Shown: in pieces, positions 8,847-16,691 of the stretch
Layout of the letters: each line of letters begins with the position of its first letter
Position numbering within the stretch: position 1 is the first letter of the stretch
DNA from: Pseudomonas sp. PA15(2017)
GTDB taxonomy: Bacteria; Pseudomonadota; Gammaproteobacteria; Pseudomonadales; Pseudomonadaceae
Assembly: GCF_001945395.1 (NCBI RefSeq)
Contig: NZ_MSXV01000058.1
Location: forward strand, 173,706-237,705
Reading direction: 5' to 3'
DNA length: 64,000 bases
Notes under the pieces: generated by a model
Told to the model about the DNA's origin: nothing
What the model saw: only the letters and a program-made list of their open reading frames with translations
Databases searched by the model: none
Position numbers and translations under genes: made by a program

Positions 8847-8922
8847 TAACCCGGTATACTGGCCGGCTTCCTTCTGCGCCGATCACAGGCGCAGCGGAAT
8901 ACAGCCTTACAGGAGCTTCATC

Positions 8923-9501
8923 GTGCACAAGTCCCTCTTCATCGCCGGCTGCCTTATGCTCGGAGCTTGCAGCAGCGCCCCACACTCGTCCGCCCCGGAC
9001 GTTCAGCACAGCATCGTACGCAGCAACCTGGAAGCGATCCATAACGCCCAGGTCGTGCCGCTGCCGCTGGGCCCGCAGAGCAGCGTGCCCCACGGTATCG
9101 CCGGCAATGCCAGCATGCAGTTCGGCAGTTCGCTGTCCAACTACCGCGTCTACTCCCTGAAACTCAAGCAGGGCGAGCGCTACCGCCTCAACGTCAATTC
9201 GCTGTGCGATCACACCTGCATGGGCATCAACAAATTCGCCCTGAAGCCCCGTGCGGTGCTGATGGACGCCTATGGCACGGTGATCCCCAACATACCGGCA
9301 CGCCCGTCCACGGTGGTCGGCATGACCAGCACGGGCTGGGATGGCGAAGCATCGGAAGATGGCACCTACTACCTGCTGGTGGCTGCCGACAAGGAAGACA
9401 TCGGCCGCACCATCGTCATCGACGACGTATGGATCAACAACTCGCCGCTGATGGCGGTGAAGGTCGGCCTGCTGGAAACTCCGTCCAGCCACCTGCGCTG
9501 A
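8923..9501 (+). CDS. Putative lipoprotein, hypothetical
   Basis: A 192-residue protein starting at GTG 8923 with AGGAG 8 bases upstream. The signal peptide MHKSLFIAGCLMLGAC carries a lipobox (LGAC, Cys16). The mature part is beta-rich, with YRVYSLKLKQGERYRLNVNS, paired cysteines (CDHTC), DGTYYLLVAADKEDIGRTIV and a C-terminal VWINNSPLMAVKVGLLETP. It looks like an extracytoplasmic beta-sandwich domain. The stop codon is 2 bases from the ATG of the Nudix gene, suggesting one transcript. Function unknown. Confidence 0.78.
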   Translation: MHKSLFIAGCLMLGACSSAPHSSAPDVQHSIVRSNLEAIHNAQVVPLPLGPQSSVPHGIAGNASMQFGSSLSNYRVYSLKLKQGERYRLNVNSLCDHTCMGINKFALKPRAVLMDAYGTVIPNIPARPSTVVGMTSTGWDGEASEDGTYYLLVAADKEDIGRTIVIDDVWINNSPLMAVKVGLLETPSSHLR

Positions 9502-9503
9502 AC

Positions 9504-9914
9504 ATGCCGTCGCGCACCCTGAACATCGCCGCCGCCTGCCTGCTCGACGACGCGGGCCGGTTGCTGCTGGTGCGCAAACGCGGCACGCGGATGTTCATGC
9601 TGCCGGGCGGCAAACGCGAAGCCGGTGAAAGCGCTCTGCAGGCCCTGACTCGCGAACTCGACGAAGAGCTGAACCTGCAGCTCTGCGAGGCGGCATTCGT
9701 GCCGCTGGGCCATTTCAATGAAATGGCCGCCAACGAAGCCGACACCCGTGTGGAAGCCGATATCTTTCGCGCCGCCCTCGACCATCCAGTGGCGCCAGCC
9801 GCCGAACTCGAAGAGCTGCGCTGGCTGCACCCGGACGATCCACGTGGAAACGACCTGGCGCCTCTGCTGCGCTTGCATGTACTGCCGCTGATCTGGGCCG
9901 CGCGCCCGCTCTGA
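9504..9914 (+). CDS. Nudix hydrolase
   Basis: A 136-residue protein with the Nudix box GGKREAGE...TRELDEELNL, i.e. GX5EX7REUXEE with Asn in place of the usual last Gly. The N terminus TLNIAAACLLDDAGRLLLVR and the strand FMLPGGK are typical of MutT-like enzymes that hydrolyse nucleoside diphosphates linked to another group. The ATG at 9504 is chosen because it is 2 bases from the upstream stop and gives the expected N terminus. The frame is open further upstream but that part is a shadow of the lipoprotein gene. Confidence 0.88.
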   Translation: MPSRTLNIAAACLLDDAGRLLLVRKRGTRMFMLPGGKREAGESALQALTRELDEELNLQLCEAAFVPLGHFNEMAANEADTRVEADIFRAALDHPVAPAAELEELRWLHPDDPRGNDLAPLLRLHVLPLIWAARPL

Positions 9915-9989
9915 ACGCCCAGCCACAGAAGCGCCGATAGCCACTATCGAAGTGAATGATTTCTGCACCGGCGAGCCAGCCAATAGCCT

Positions 9990-10272
9990 TAGGGTCTGTT
10001 GCCGTTTCACACACGGCCGCGCCGGAGCCCGTTTTGCCGCGAGGCAAGGCACGAGCCGCGAAGTTTAGCTAGCTAAGTGAGCCGGCGAGAAACGCAGCAT
10101 CGCGGCAAAACGGGCCCGGCCCTTCGGGTTGCGCGAGAAATCTCGCCATGCGTTGTTGGAGGACTTGAAAAGGGAACGCCATTCCCTGCGTCCTCCGCCT
10201 AACGGATCGCCGCCCGGCCTGGCGAGATTTCTCGCGGCAACGCGGCTCGCGTTGAAACGGCAACAGACCCTA
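9990..10272. repeat. 283-bp MITE-like element with perfect terminal inverted repeats (family B)
   Basis: AGGGTCTGTTGCCGTTTCA at 9991-10009 is perfectly inverted at 10253-10271, and one further T/A pair extends the repeat to 20 bp. Inside are two more perfect inverted pairs: a 15-bp pair (cccgttttgccgcga / tcgcggcaaaacggg, about 10030-10110) and a 16-bp pair (gcgagaaatctcgcca / tggcgagatttctcgc, about 10132-10235). Small hairpins (gaggac/gtcctc, agggaa/ttccct) lie between the arms of the latter. No coding capacity is seen. It separates the Nudix gene from the next lipoprotein gene. Confidence 0.85.
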
Positions 10273-10306
10273 GCTATTTCAACGGCTTCGCTCACAGGTG
10301 CCCGCC

Positions 10307-10561
10307 ATGCAACGCTCACTGGTTATTCTGCTCACCCTTCTCACCCTCTCGCTGGCCGGCTGCGCCACCCCGCAGTCGGCTGCCGAACGCCCCTATACCG
10401 ACGCCGAAATCAAGCAGTTCGCCCTGGAAATGCTCAGCCGTAGCGGCTTGCAATACGAAGAGTACGAGAAGGTCCGCAGCGCTCTGCAGGCGCCCAACTA
10501 CCGCGTTTCCAATTCGATCCGCGATGTTGGCCCGCAACCCCGCCTGCTGCCGGAAGGCTGA
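10307..10561 (+). CDS. Small putative lipoprotein (84 aa)
   Basis: Signal peptide MQRSLVILLTLLTLSLAGC with lipobox LAGC (Cys19), then a mature region of about 65 residues: AERPYTDAEIKQFALEMLSR, SGLQYEEYEKVRSAL, NYRVSNSIRD. The ATG at 10307 follows an AGG-containing site; a GTG three codons upstream is possible but unnecessary. The family B element ends only 35 bases upstream, so the promoter may lie in or beside it. Function unknown. Confidence 0.7.
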   Translation: MQRSLVILLTLLTLSLAGCATPQSAAERPYTDAEIKQFALEMLSRSGLQYEEYEKVRSALQAPNYRVSNSIRDVGPQPRLLPEG

Positions 10562-10712
10562 TCGACCGCGCAGCGGCGGCCTGGGCGGCAGCTACTGCAA
10601 TGGGTGCAGAATGGCGCAGCGGCTCGATGCCGATTCGTTGATCCACGGCAACACCCTTGTGCACGCAGCGCTTAGCCTGAGTTGATCCATACCGCCACCG
10701 CGAGGGCTCACC

Positions 10713-11042
10713 ATGGCTATCACTTCCGCCGGCATCTGCGCCGCCGCCGACCAGTTGCAAGGGTTCGTTGGCTTCAACCTCAAGACCGGCCAGCATATCG
10801 TTCGTTTCAGCGAAGATTCCTTCGGCCTGGACGTCACCGAAGACAGCATCACCCCGACCAGCGAGTTCGTCTGGCAAGCCACGACCGATGCCGAGCTGAT
10901 GATCCTCAAGCGCGATCGCCTGCGCCTGCTGGTCGAACTGCGTATCGACGAGCGCCTGGCCATCAGCGAACCGCTGCGCGTTTACCTGCGTCGCGACGAC
11001 CTGCCGGAAATCAGCGCCGTGCGCCTGCTACGTAGCGCGTGA
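10713..11042 (+). CDS. Hypothetical protein (109 aa)
   Basis: An acidic cytoplasmic protein beginning MAITSAGICAAADQLQGFVG. It contains alternating hydrophobic strands (QHIVRFSEDSFGLDV, AELMILKRDRLRLLVELRID) and a charged C terminus. No signal peptide, transmembrane segment or catalytic motif is visible, and I do not recognise the family. High-GC codon usage with strong third-position GC, like its neighbours, supports it being a gene. Confidence 0.6.
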   Translation: MAITSAGICAAADQLQGFVGFNLKTGQHIVRFSEDSFGLDVTEDSITPTSEFVWQATTDAELMILKRDRLRLLVELRIDERLAISEPLRVYLRRDDLPEISAVRLLRSA

Positions 11043-11159
11043 GCCAAGGGTCCGTACCCGTCTGAGCGCGAGCCGCCTTGCTGCGAGAAGCGGGACAGAC
11101 CTAGCAGCCACGGCAGCTGAAACGTAGACTGGCGGCCCGCCCTTCACTACCTTACATCG

Positions 11160-11558
11160 ATGCCCGCGTTTCGCTGCCTGCCCGACCACCTGCGGCCCCT
11201 GGCCGACAAGTTCTACCGAAGCCAGCGTTCGGCCATGCGCACCCGAGCGGCCCACCAGGTGTGGGTAGCCGAACGTACGCAGATCATCGCCGCCCTTTGC
11301 CTGCAGCCCGTGGCTCATGGCCAGTGGCTGACCAGCCTGCTGGTCGATGCCGAGCAGCGCCGGCAGGGCGTGGCCAGTGACCTCATCACCCATGCATTGC
11401 AGGCGGTCGACACACCGGTGTGGCTTTTCTGCCATCCCGATCTCGACCCCTTTTACATCCGCCTGGGCTTTTCACCTTGCACATCCCCGCCTGGCCCCCT
11501 GGCCGAGCGCCTGCTACGTTACAAAAAGAAAAAGATATTGAACGTAATGGCACGTTGA
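11160..11558 (+). CDS. GNAT-family N-acetyltransferase
   Basis: A 132-residue protein with the acetyl-CoA binding motif A, WLTSLLVDAEQRRQGVASDL (residues about 57-76, matching the R/Q-x-x-G-x-G/A pattern as RRQGVA). The C-terminal motif B region is WLFCHPDLDPFYIRLGF. Members transfer acetyl groups from acetyl-CoA to amines; the substrate is unknown. The C terminus ends in a short basic tail (YKKKKILNVMAR) with lower GC than the body. Confidence 0.82.
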   Translation: MPAFRCLPDHLRPLADKFYRSQRSAMRTRAAHQVWVAERTQIIAALCLQPVAHGQWLTSLLVDAEQRRQGVASDLITHALQAVDTPVWLFCHPDLDPFYIRLGFSPCTSPPGPLAERLLRYKKKKILNVMAR

Positions 11559-11711
11559 CACCTCTTAAGACCTGACGTGACGCTGGCATTCGAGCCACCT
11601 CGCTTCGGGTTAGTGCTTTCTGCCCGCCATGGCCGCCGGACATGGCCCCGAGCGCTAGCGACGAGCGAGCACTGCTGCCAGGCGTACGCGGATCAATGAG
11701 AACAACAGGCC

Positions 11712-12743
11712 ATGGGCAAACCTTTCAATCGTGCTCTTACGCGGCTGCGCAAGGACTTCCAGCTTTCCATCATCACTCTGATGGGCTTCTTCGGGGTGCT
11801 CGGCATTACCCCCTACGCGGTCTATCGATTCTCGCAAGGCAACTATCCGGTCGGCATCGCCGATACGATCATCGTGCTGTCGACGCTGTTCGCCATGGGC
11901 TACGCCTGGCAAACCGGCGATACCCGCAAGCCCGGCCTGTTCCTGGTCGTGGTCGCCTCTCTCTGTGCCACGCTGATCGCCATCAAGCTGGGGATCAATG
12001 GCCTGTTCTGGATCTACCCGCTGATCCTCCTCAACTTCTTCATGGCGCCGCCCTTGCTGGCCTTGCTGGCAACCGTCGCGGTACTGGTCGCGCTGGTGAT
12101 CTATGCCAGGCTGATGCCGGGAGCGGTGTTCGAAAGCGATTACCAGATGCTGTCGTTCATCGTCACGGTGATGATGGCCAGCACCCTCAGCTTCATCTTC
12201 GCCCAGCGCGCCCGCTACCAGCGCAAACAGTTGCAGTCCTGGGCCACCCGCGATGCGCTGACCGGCGCCCGCAATCGCCGGGTGATGGATCAGGAGCTGA
12301 AGGTCGCCGTGGCCAACAAGCGCCGCCACGATATCAACAGCGCCGTTCTGGTCATCGACATGGATCACTTCAAGCAGGTCAACGACCGCTTCGGCCACGC
12401 CGCTGGCGATCAGGTGCTGGTGAGCTTCGTCGAACTGACCAATCGCTGCTTCCGCCACGAAGACCGGCTGTTCCGCTTTGGCGGTGAAGAGTTCCTGTTG
12501 CTGCTCTGCAACACCAACGAAAGGGGCCTGCGGGCCGCAGCCCTGCAGCTGCAGGCGCAGATCGCCCAGCACCTGAAGACCCCGGACGGGCCGGTCACGG
12601 CTTCGATGGGCGGCGCGGTGCTGTACACCAACGAACGCTGGCAGGACTGGCTGCAACGCGCCGACCACCAGCTCTACGAAGCCAAGCGCGCTGGCCGTAA
12701 TCGCATCCATATCGACACCTATCAGGTGCCGGCAACGGCGTAA
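11712..12743 (+). CDS. Membrane-anchored diguanylate cyclase (GGDEF domain)
   Basis: A 343-residue protein. Residues about 15-170 hold five or six transmembrane helices (LSIITLMGFFGVLGITPYAV ... MLSFIVTVMMASTLSFIFA). The GGDEF domain follows, from about residue 180: RDALTGARNRRVMDQEL, VIDMDHFKQVNDRFGHAAGD and the active-site signature FRFGGEEF. An inhibitory I-site RHED sits exactly five residues before GGEEF. The enzyme therefore should make cyclic di-GMP from two GTP and be subject to product inhibition. No EAL domain is present, and the N-terminal sensor ligand is unknown. Confidence 0.92.
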   Translation: MGKPFNRALTRLRKDFQLSIITLMGFFGVLGITPYAVYRFSQGNYPVGIADTIIVLSTLFAMGYAWQTGDTRKPGLFLVVVASLCATLIAIKLGINGLFWIYPLILLNFFMAPPLLALLATVAVLVALVIYARLMPGAVFESDYQMLSFIVTVMMASTLSFIFAQRARYQRKQLQSWATRDALTGARNRRVMDQELKVAVANKRRHDINSAVLVIDMDHFKQVNDRFGHAAGDQVLVSFVELTNRCFRHEDRLFRFGGEEFLLLLCNTNERGLRAAALQLQAQIAQHLKTPDGPVTASMGGAVLYTNERWQDWLQRADHQLYEAKRAGRNRIHIDTYQVPATA

Positions 12744-12850
12744 GCGGTAACTGCGCCAAGCGATGCCGAGTTACGCAACCATCGGGGTGAGCGACCCCGG
12801 CGCCGCAACCTGCCACGGCAGCGTTCCTCTCGCCTGCTCTACGGCCCTAA

Positions 12851-12990
12851 GAGATTGTTCAAAGTCTCGCGAGCTAGAGCAATGCAAGGCGAAAACAGGC
12901 GAGGACGCGGAGTTTACGAGCTGTAAATGAGCAGTCCGAGCCTGTTTTTAACGCCGCAGTGCCGACGCGCAGCAGACTTTAAACAGGTTC
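12851..12990. repeat. 140-bp MITE-like palindromic element (family A, copy 1)
   Basis: The ends (gagattgttcaaagtct and, inverted, agactttaaacaggttc) form imperfect terminal inverted repeats. The flanks are TAA on both sides (12848-12850 and 12991-12993), consistent with a 3-bp target duplication. The core (gcggagtttacgagctgtaa, atgagca, gagcctgtttttaacgc) is shared with copy 2 at 44603-44742, which is the same length. It is directly followed by a family C element. Confidence 0.78.
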
Positions 12991-12993
12991 TAA

Positions 12994-13130
12994 GAGACTG
13001 TTCATGATCTTTAAGCCCAGGATCGGCGACTTTAGCGGCTAAGTGGCGGAGGCAGACTCTCGCCGGTCAATTGTGGGAGCGGGCCATGCCCGCGATTTTT
13101 CGCGCGCATGGCGCGCTCCCACAGTGGATC
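12994..13130. repeat. Family C repeat: left end plus REP hairpin
   Basis: It starts with gagactgttcatgatctttaagcccagg and cgactttagcggctaagtgg as in the 3611 copy. A perfect-looking REP hairpin follows (13072-13123; TGTGGGAGCG ... CGCTCCCACA around ccatgcccgcgatttttcgcgcgcatgg). The inverted right arm is missing or diverged. From 13131 to the actP terminator (13261) I see no gene. Confidence 0.7.
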
Positions 13131-13260
13131 GGCGAACAGCAGCTCGGCCCCCTCCGCCAGACCACGAGGCGCAGCGTTGACTGCCCATCGCTGCCGGCTT
13201 GGCCATGGGTGGTAAACAGGCACGCTCGCCCCTCCATCTATCCGTGCGGCGCCAGAATGA

Positions 13261-13288
13261 AAAAGGGCGACCCGAGGGCCGCCCTTTG
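13261..13288 (-). terminator. Rho-independent terminator of the actP operon
   Basis: Read on the minus strand, AAAGGGCG and CGCCCTTT flank GCCCTCGGGT and are followed by TTCATTC. The hairpin lies 15 bases beyond the actP stop codon. Confidence 0.75.
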
Positions 13289-13303
13289 CTTACCCGCTAT
13301 GGA

Positions 13304-14959
13304 TCAGTGGGCCGAAGCGCCGCTGGCCCCCAGGCCGGTGTGCGAACGCACGAACTGTGGCAGGAACAGCGCACGTTCCTCTTCAGCACCCTTGGACTTG
13401 TCGGTGATCGAGAAGAACCAGATACCGACGAAGGCCACGATGATGGAGAACAGCGCCGGGTATTCGTACGGGAAGATCGCCTTCGCGTGGCCGAGTACCG
13501 TGACCCAGATGGTCGGGCCGAGCACCATCAGCACCACGGCGGTGATCAGGCCCAGCCAGCCGCCGATCATGGCACCGCGGGTGGTGAGGTTCTTCCAGTA
13601 CATGGAAAGGAACAGCACCGGGAAGTTACAGCTTGCCGCGATGGAGAAGGCCAGGCCCACCATGAAGGCGATGTTCTGCTTCTCGAAGAGAATCCCCAGG
13701 CCGATGGCCAGGACACCCAGGCACACGGTGGTGATCTTCGAAACACGCAGCTCGTCCTTTTCGTTGACGTTGCCCTTCTTGAACACGCTGGCGTAAAGGT
13801 CATGGGAAACCGCCGAAGCGCCTGCCAGGGTCAGACCGGCAACCACCGCAAGGATGGTGGCGAATGCCACCGCCGAGATAAAGCCCAGGAATATGCTGCC
13901 GCCCACGGCGTTGGCCAGGTGCACCGCCGCCATGTTGTTGCCACCCAGCAGCGCGCCGGTGGCGTCCTTGAAGGCCGGGTTGGTGCTGACCAGCAGGATC
14001 GCGCCGAAGCCGATGATGAAGGTCAGGATGTAGAAGTAGCCGATGAAACCGGTGGCATAGAACACCGACTTGCGGGCTTCCTTGGCATCGCTGACGGTGA
14101 AGAAACGCATCAGGATGTGCGGCAGGCCGGCAGTACCGAACATCAGCGCCAGACCGAGGGAAATCGCCGAGATCGGATCCTTGACCAGGCCGCCCGGGCT
14201 CATGATCGCCTCGCCGTTGGCGTGCACCTTGATGGCTTCGGAGAACAGGGTCGCGAAGTTGAAGCCGACATGCTTCATCACCATCAGCGCCATGAACGAC
14301 GCCCCGGAGAGCAGCAATACCGCCTTGATGATCTGCACCCAGGTGGTGGCCAGCATGCCGCCGAACAGCACGTACATCACCATCAGGATGCCGACCAGCA
14401 CCACGGCCACATGGTAGTCGAGGCCGAACAGCAGCTCGATCAGCTTGCCGGCACCGACCATCTGCGCGATCAGGTAGAAGGCCACCACCACCAGCGAACC
14501 ACTGGCCGACAGGGTGCGGATTTCCTTCTGCTTGAGGCGGTAGGAGGCTACGTCAGCGAAGGTGTATTTACCCAGGTTGCGCAGGCGTTCGGCGATCAGG
14601 AAGAGGATCACCGGCCAGCCGACCAGGAAGCCGATCGAGTAGATCAGGCCGTCGTAGCCGGAGGTGAATACCAGGGCGGAAATACCCAGGAAAGAGGCCG
14701 CCGACATGTAGTCGCCGGCGATTGCCAGGCCGTTCTGGAAGCCAGTGATACCGCCTCCCGCGGTATAGAAATCGGCTGTCGACTTGCTGCGCTTCGAAGC
14801 CCAGTAGGTGATGCACAGGGTGCCACCGACGAAGGCCAGGAACATCACGATGGCAGGTGTGTTGACCGCCTGACGCTGCACGTCACCGGTCAGCGCGTCG
14901 GCCCACAGGGCCGGTGCCATGGCCATCATGGCCAGGGCGCTAAGGATGCGGCCGATCAT
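13304..14959 (-). CDS. actP: Cation/acetate symporter
   Basis: A 551-residue member of the sodium:solute symporter family with about 13 transmembrane helices. It opens with a cleavable-looking hydrophobic N terminus and a GGTLCITYWASKRSKSTADF segment, the ActP hallmark, then the sodium-site regions YTAGGGITGFQNGLAIAGDY and MSAASFLGISALVF. Its role is uptake of acetate and other short carboxylates across the inner membrane for use via acetyl-CoA synthetase. It overlaps the upstream DUF485 gene by 4 bases (ATGA-type junction), as in the conserved yjcH-actP pair. Confidence 0.95.
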   Translation of the reverse strand: MIGRILSALAMMAMAPALWADALTGDVQRQAVNTPAIVMFLAFVGGTLCITYWASKRSKSTADFYTAGGGITGFQNGLAIAGDYMSAASFLGISALVFTSGYDGLIYSIGFLVGWPVILFLIAERLRNLGKYTFADVASYRLKQKEIRTLSASGSLVVVAFYLIAQMVGAGKLIELLFGLDYHVAVVLVGILMVMYVLFGGMLATTWVQIIKAVLLLSGASFMALMVMKHVGFNFATLFSEAIKVHANGEAIMSPGGLVKDPISAISLGLALMFGTAGLPHILMRFFTVSDAKEARKSVFYATGFIGYFYILTFIIGFGAILLVSTNPAFKDATGALLGGNNMAAVHLANAVGGSIFLGFISAVAFATILAVVAGLTLAGASAVSHDLYASVFKKGNVNEKDELRVSKITTVCLGVLAIGLGILFEKQNIAFMVGLAFSIAASCNFPVLFLSMYWKNLTTRGAMIGGWLGLITAVVLMVLGPTIWVTVLGHAKAIFPYEYPALFSIIVAFVGIWFFSITDKSKGAEEERALFLPQFVRSHTGLGASGASAH

Positions 14960-15285
14960 TTGCCCACCTCGTCCAGGATGGCCTGGTTCAGGTTGTCGAA
15001 TTCACTGTTGGCACGGCGCACGTAGATGCCAGTCAGCACGAAGGCCGACAGGATCACGCCGACACCGATGGGAATACCCCAGGTGATCGGCGAGTCCGCG
15101 CTGATGCGAGTTCCGAGCAGGCCGGGCACGAAGGCGATGAGCAGAATGAAGCCGACATAGATGCCGAGCATGATGGCGGAGAGTATCCAGGCGAATCGCT
15201 CGCGCTTGGCTACTAGCTCCTGGAAGCGCGGATTTTGCTCGATCCGCCGGTAGATGCTGTCGTTCATTTTATTGTTATCCTCCAC
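14956..15285 (-). CDS. DUF485 inner-membrane protein, partner of ActP
   Basis: A 109-residue protein with two transmembrane helices (FAWILSAIMLGIYVGFILLI and ITWGIPIGVGVILSAFVLTG). The N terminus YRRIEQNPRFQELVAKRERF and the C terminus YVRRANSEFDNLNQAIL are the conserved soluble ends of DUF485 (E. coli YjcH). It is translationally coupled to actP and probably assists or regulates the symporter. An AGGATAACAATAAA leader precedes the ATG. Confidence 0.93.
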   Translation of the reverse strand: MEDNNKMNDSIYRRIEQNPRFQELVAKRERFAWILSAIMLGIYVGFILLIAFVPGLLGTRISADSPITWGIPIGVGVILSAFVLTGIYVRRANSEFDNLNQAILDEVGK

Positions 15286-15384
15286 AGCAGGATGCTGGTA
15301 CGGATAACTTTATGTCAGCATTCAACTTACGACAGACGACCTTAGTCGAAGCCTCGTTTTTTTTAGACCAAAGTTTAGTGCTGT

Positions 15385-15512
15385 GGGGCTATCGAGGCCT
15401 CATCGCGACCGCGCCAAGGCTCCGTCTTGCCACGAAGACCGAATGGGCCAGGAAAACGTGTGAGGCGAAACGAACACGGCCCTTCGGGTTGCGCTGACAC
15501 CTCGATGGACCC
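15385..15512. repeat. Degenerate family B repeat remnant
   Basis: Outer ATCGAGG (about 15389) and CCTCGAT (about 15501) are inverted. Near the right end CGGCCCTTCGGGTTGCGC is identical to part of the 9990-10272 element, and the right edge (ggaccct) matches the end of the family B terminal repeat. The middle has diverged. Confidence 0.5.
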
Positions 15513-15856
15513 TAACGCCGTTGCTCGTACCGCTGGGTGCCCTGCCCCGGATAACGCTGCACTTCGTAACCGTTGGGATACTCGATGCTCTGACGAATAC
15601 CGCCGCGGGTCTCGAAGGTCGAGCTGCGCTGGCCGCTTTCGTGACGGCTGGAGTCGATGCCCTGGGGAATGCGCTGGCCACCGTAAAGATTGTAGCGCTC
15701 CTGGCGCTCGTAGGTGTCGACGCTGCCGCTCGCGCCGGGGCTGACATAGGCCTTTGGAATCACACGAATGGTCTGCGGCGCACGCTCATCCGCAGACGCG
15801 GCAGAAGCGCTGGCCATGATGGCCAGCGCCAGGGCAAGACTGATCGAAGCTTTCAT
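15512..15856 (-). CDS. Small secreted/periplasmic protein, hypothetical
   Basis: A 114-residue protein with a Sec signal peptide (MKASISLALALAIMASASAASA) and a mature, polar, Arg/Tyr/Gln-rich chain: IRVIPKAYVSPGASGSVDTY, QERYNLYGGQRIPQGIDSS, a C-terminal GQGTQRYEQRR. There is no cysteine and no known domain. It may be largely disordered. The stop codon abuts the end of a family B repeat. Confidence 0.7.
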   Translation of the reverse strand: MKASISLALALAIMASASAASADERAPQTIRVIPKAYVSPGASGSVDTYERQERYNLYGGQRIPQGIDSSRHESGQRSSTFETRGGIRQSIEYPNGYEVQRYPGQGTQRYEQRR

Positions 15857-15924
15857 GGCGAACTCCGTGCGAGGCGCGAACGCGCGCTCAATACCTGTCT
15901 ACCTGGGACAACGCCAGACGCGGA

Positions 15925-16497
15925 TCATTTGCGAGTCAGCGCCTCGCCGATGCCATAAAAGTGACCGCCGGCAACATGATGAAGGCTGCGCCAGGCCGGA
16001 TCGGCGTCCTCGAAATGCCAGCGCCCGTCGCGAAATACCCGGTCGTCGGCCCAGGCCGCGGTGACTTCGCCGATGAACAGGTCGTAGGCCTGCTGGTTAT
16101 GAGGCTCGTCGATCAGGCGGCAGGCCATCCACGCCGAGCAGCCGGCCACCAACGGCAGATCCAGATCTTCCATGGCAAGCAGCTCGACACCACTGTCGGC
16201 CAGCTTGCCCGGTTCATCATTGAGGCTGCGCGAGCCGACTTGATAGGTCAGTTCCAGTTGCGTGGCCGTCGGCACTTGGATGACGAACTGCCCGCTGCGC
16301 TCGACCAGCACGCGGGTGGCGGTGATCTTGTCGAGCACCACGGTCAGCTTGGGCGGATCGAAATCCAGGGCGCACGCCCAAGCGGCGGCCATTACGCCAT
16401 CGACCCCGTCATGACGGGCCGACACCAGCACCGTCGGGCCATGGCTGAGCAGTCGATAGGCCTTGTCCAGGCTCACGGGCTTGATCGAATCGTGCAT
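15925..16497 (-). CDS. Flavin reductase-like FMN-binding protein
   Basis: A 190-residue protein of the split-barrel flavin reductase family: YRLLSHGPTVLVSARHDGVD, VMAAAWACALDFDPPKLTVV and VERSGQFVIQVPTATQ follow the order of FMN-binding elements in this fold. The family reduces flavin with NAD(P)H for a partner oxygenase or acts as a small reductase. No monooxygenase gene is adjacent, so the partner is unknown. The ATG 16497 is preceded by GAGGTGCC, a reasonable ribosome site. Confidence 0.85.
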   Translation of the reverse strand: MHDSIKPVSLDKAYRLLSHGPTVLVSARHDGVDGVMAAAWACALDFDPPKLTVVLDKITATRVLVERSGQFVIQVPTATQLELTYQVGSRSLNDEPGKLADSGVELLAMEDLDLPLVAGCSAWMACRLIDEPHNQQAYDLFIGEVTAAWADDRVFRDGRWHFEDADPAWRSLHHVAGGHFYGIGEALTRK

Positions 16498-16691
16498 TGT
16501 GGCACCTCACTGGAATCCAGGCGTCAATGTACAATATTAGGCCTGTGCAAAAAATTGAACGCCTGGGGCTGCCCCTCCTGCGCGAGGGGCACTAGAATCG
16601 ACGGTCGATCGGCTTCAAGCGAGCCGCCATTGCACCGGGCATCAGGCGCGCGAAGAACGTTGCTGGCCCGCGAGCCATCAGGGGTGACAGC

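Noticed and set aside
13199..15025. 608-residue plus-strand open frame opposite actP
   Set aside because: Shadow of actP: its residues are His/Gln/Asp/Gly-rich as expected from reverse reading of high-GC membrane protein codons. It has no family match, and actP is certain.
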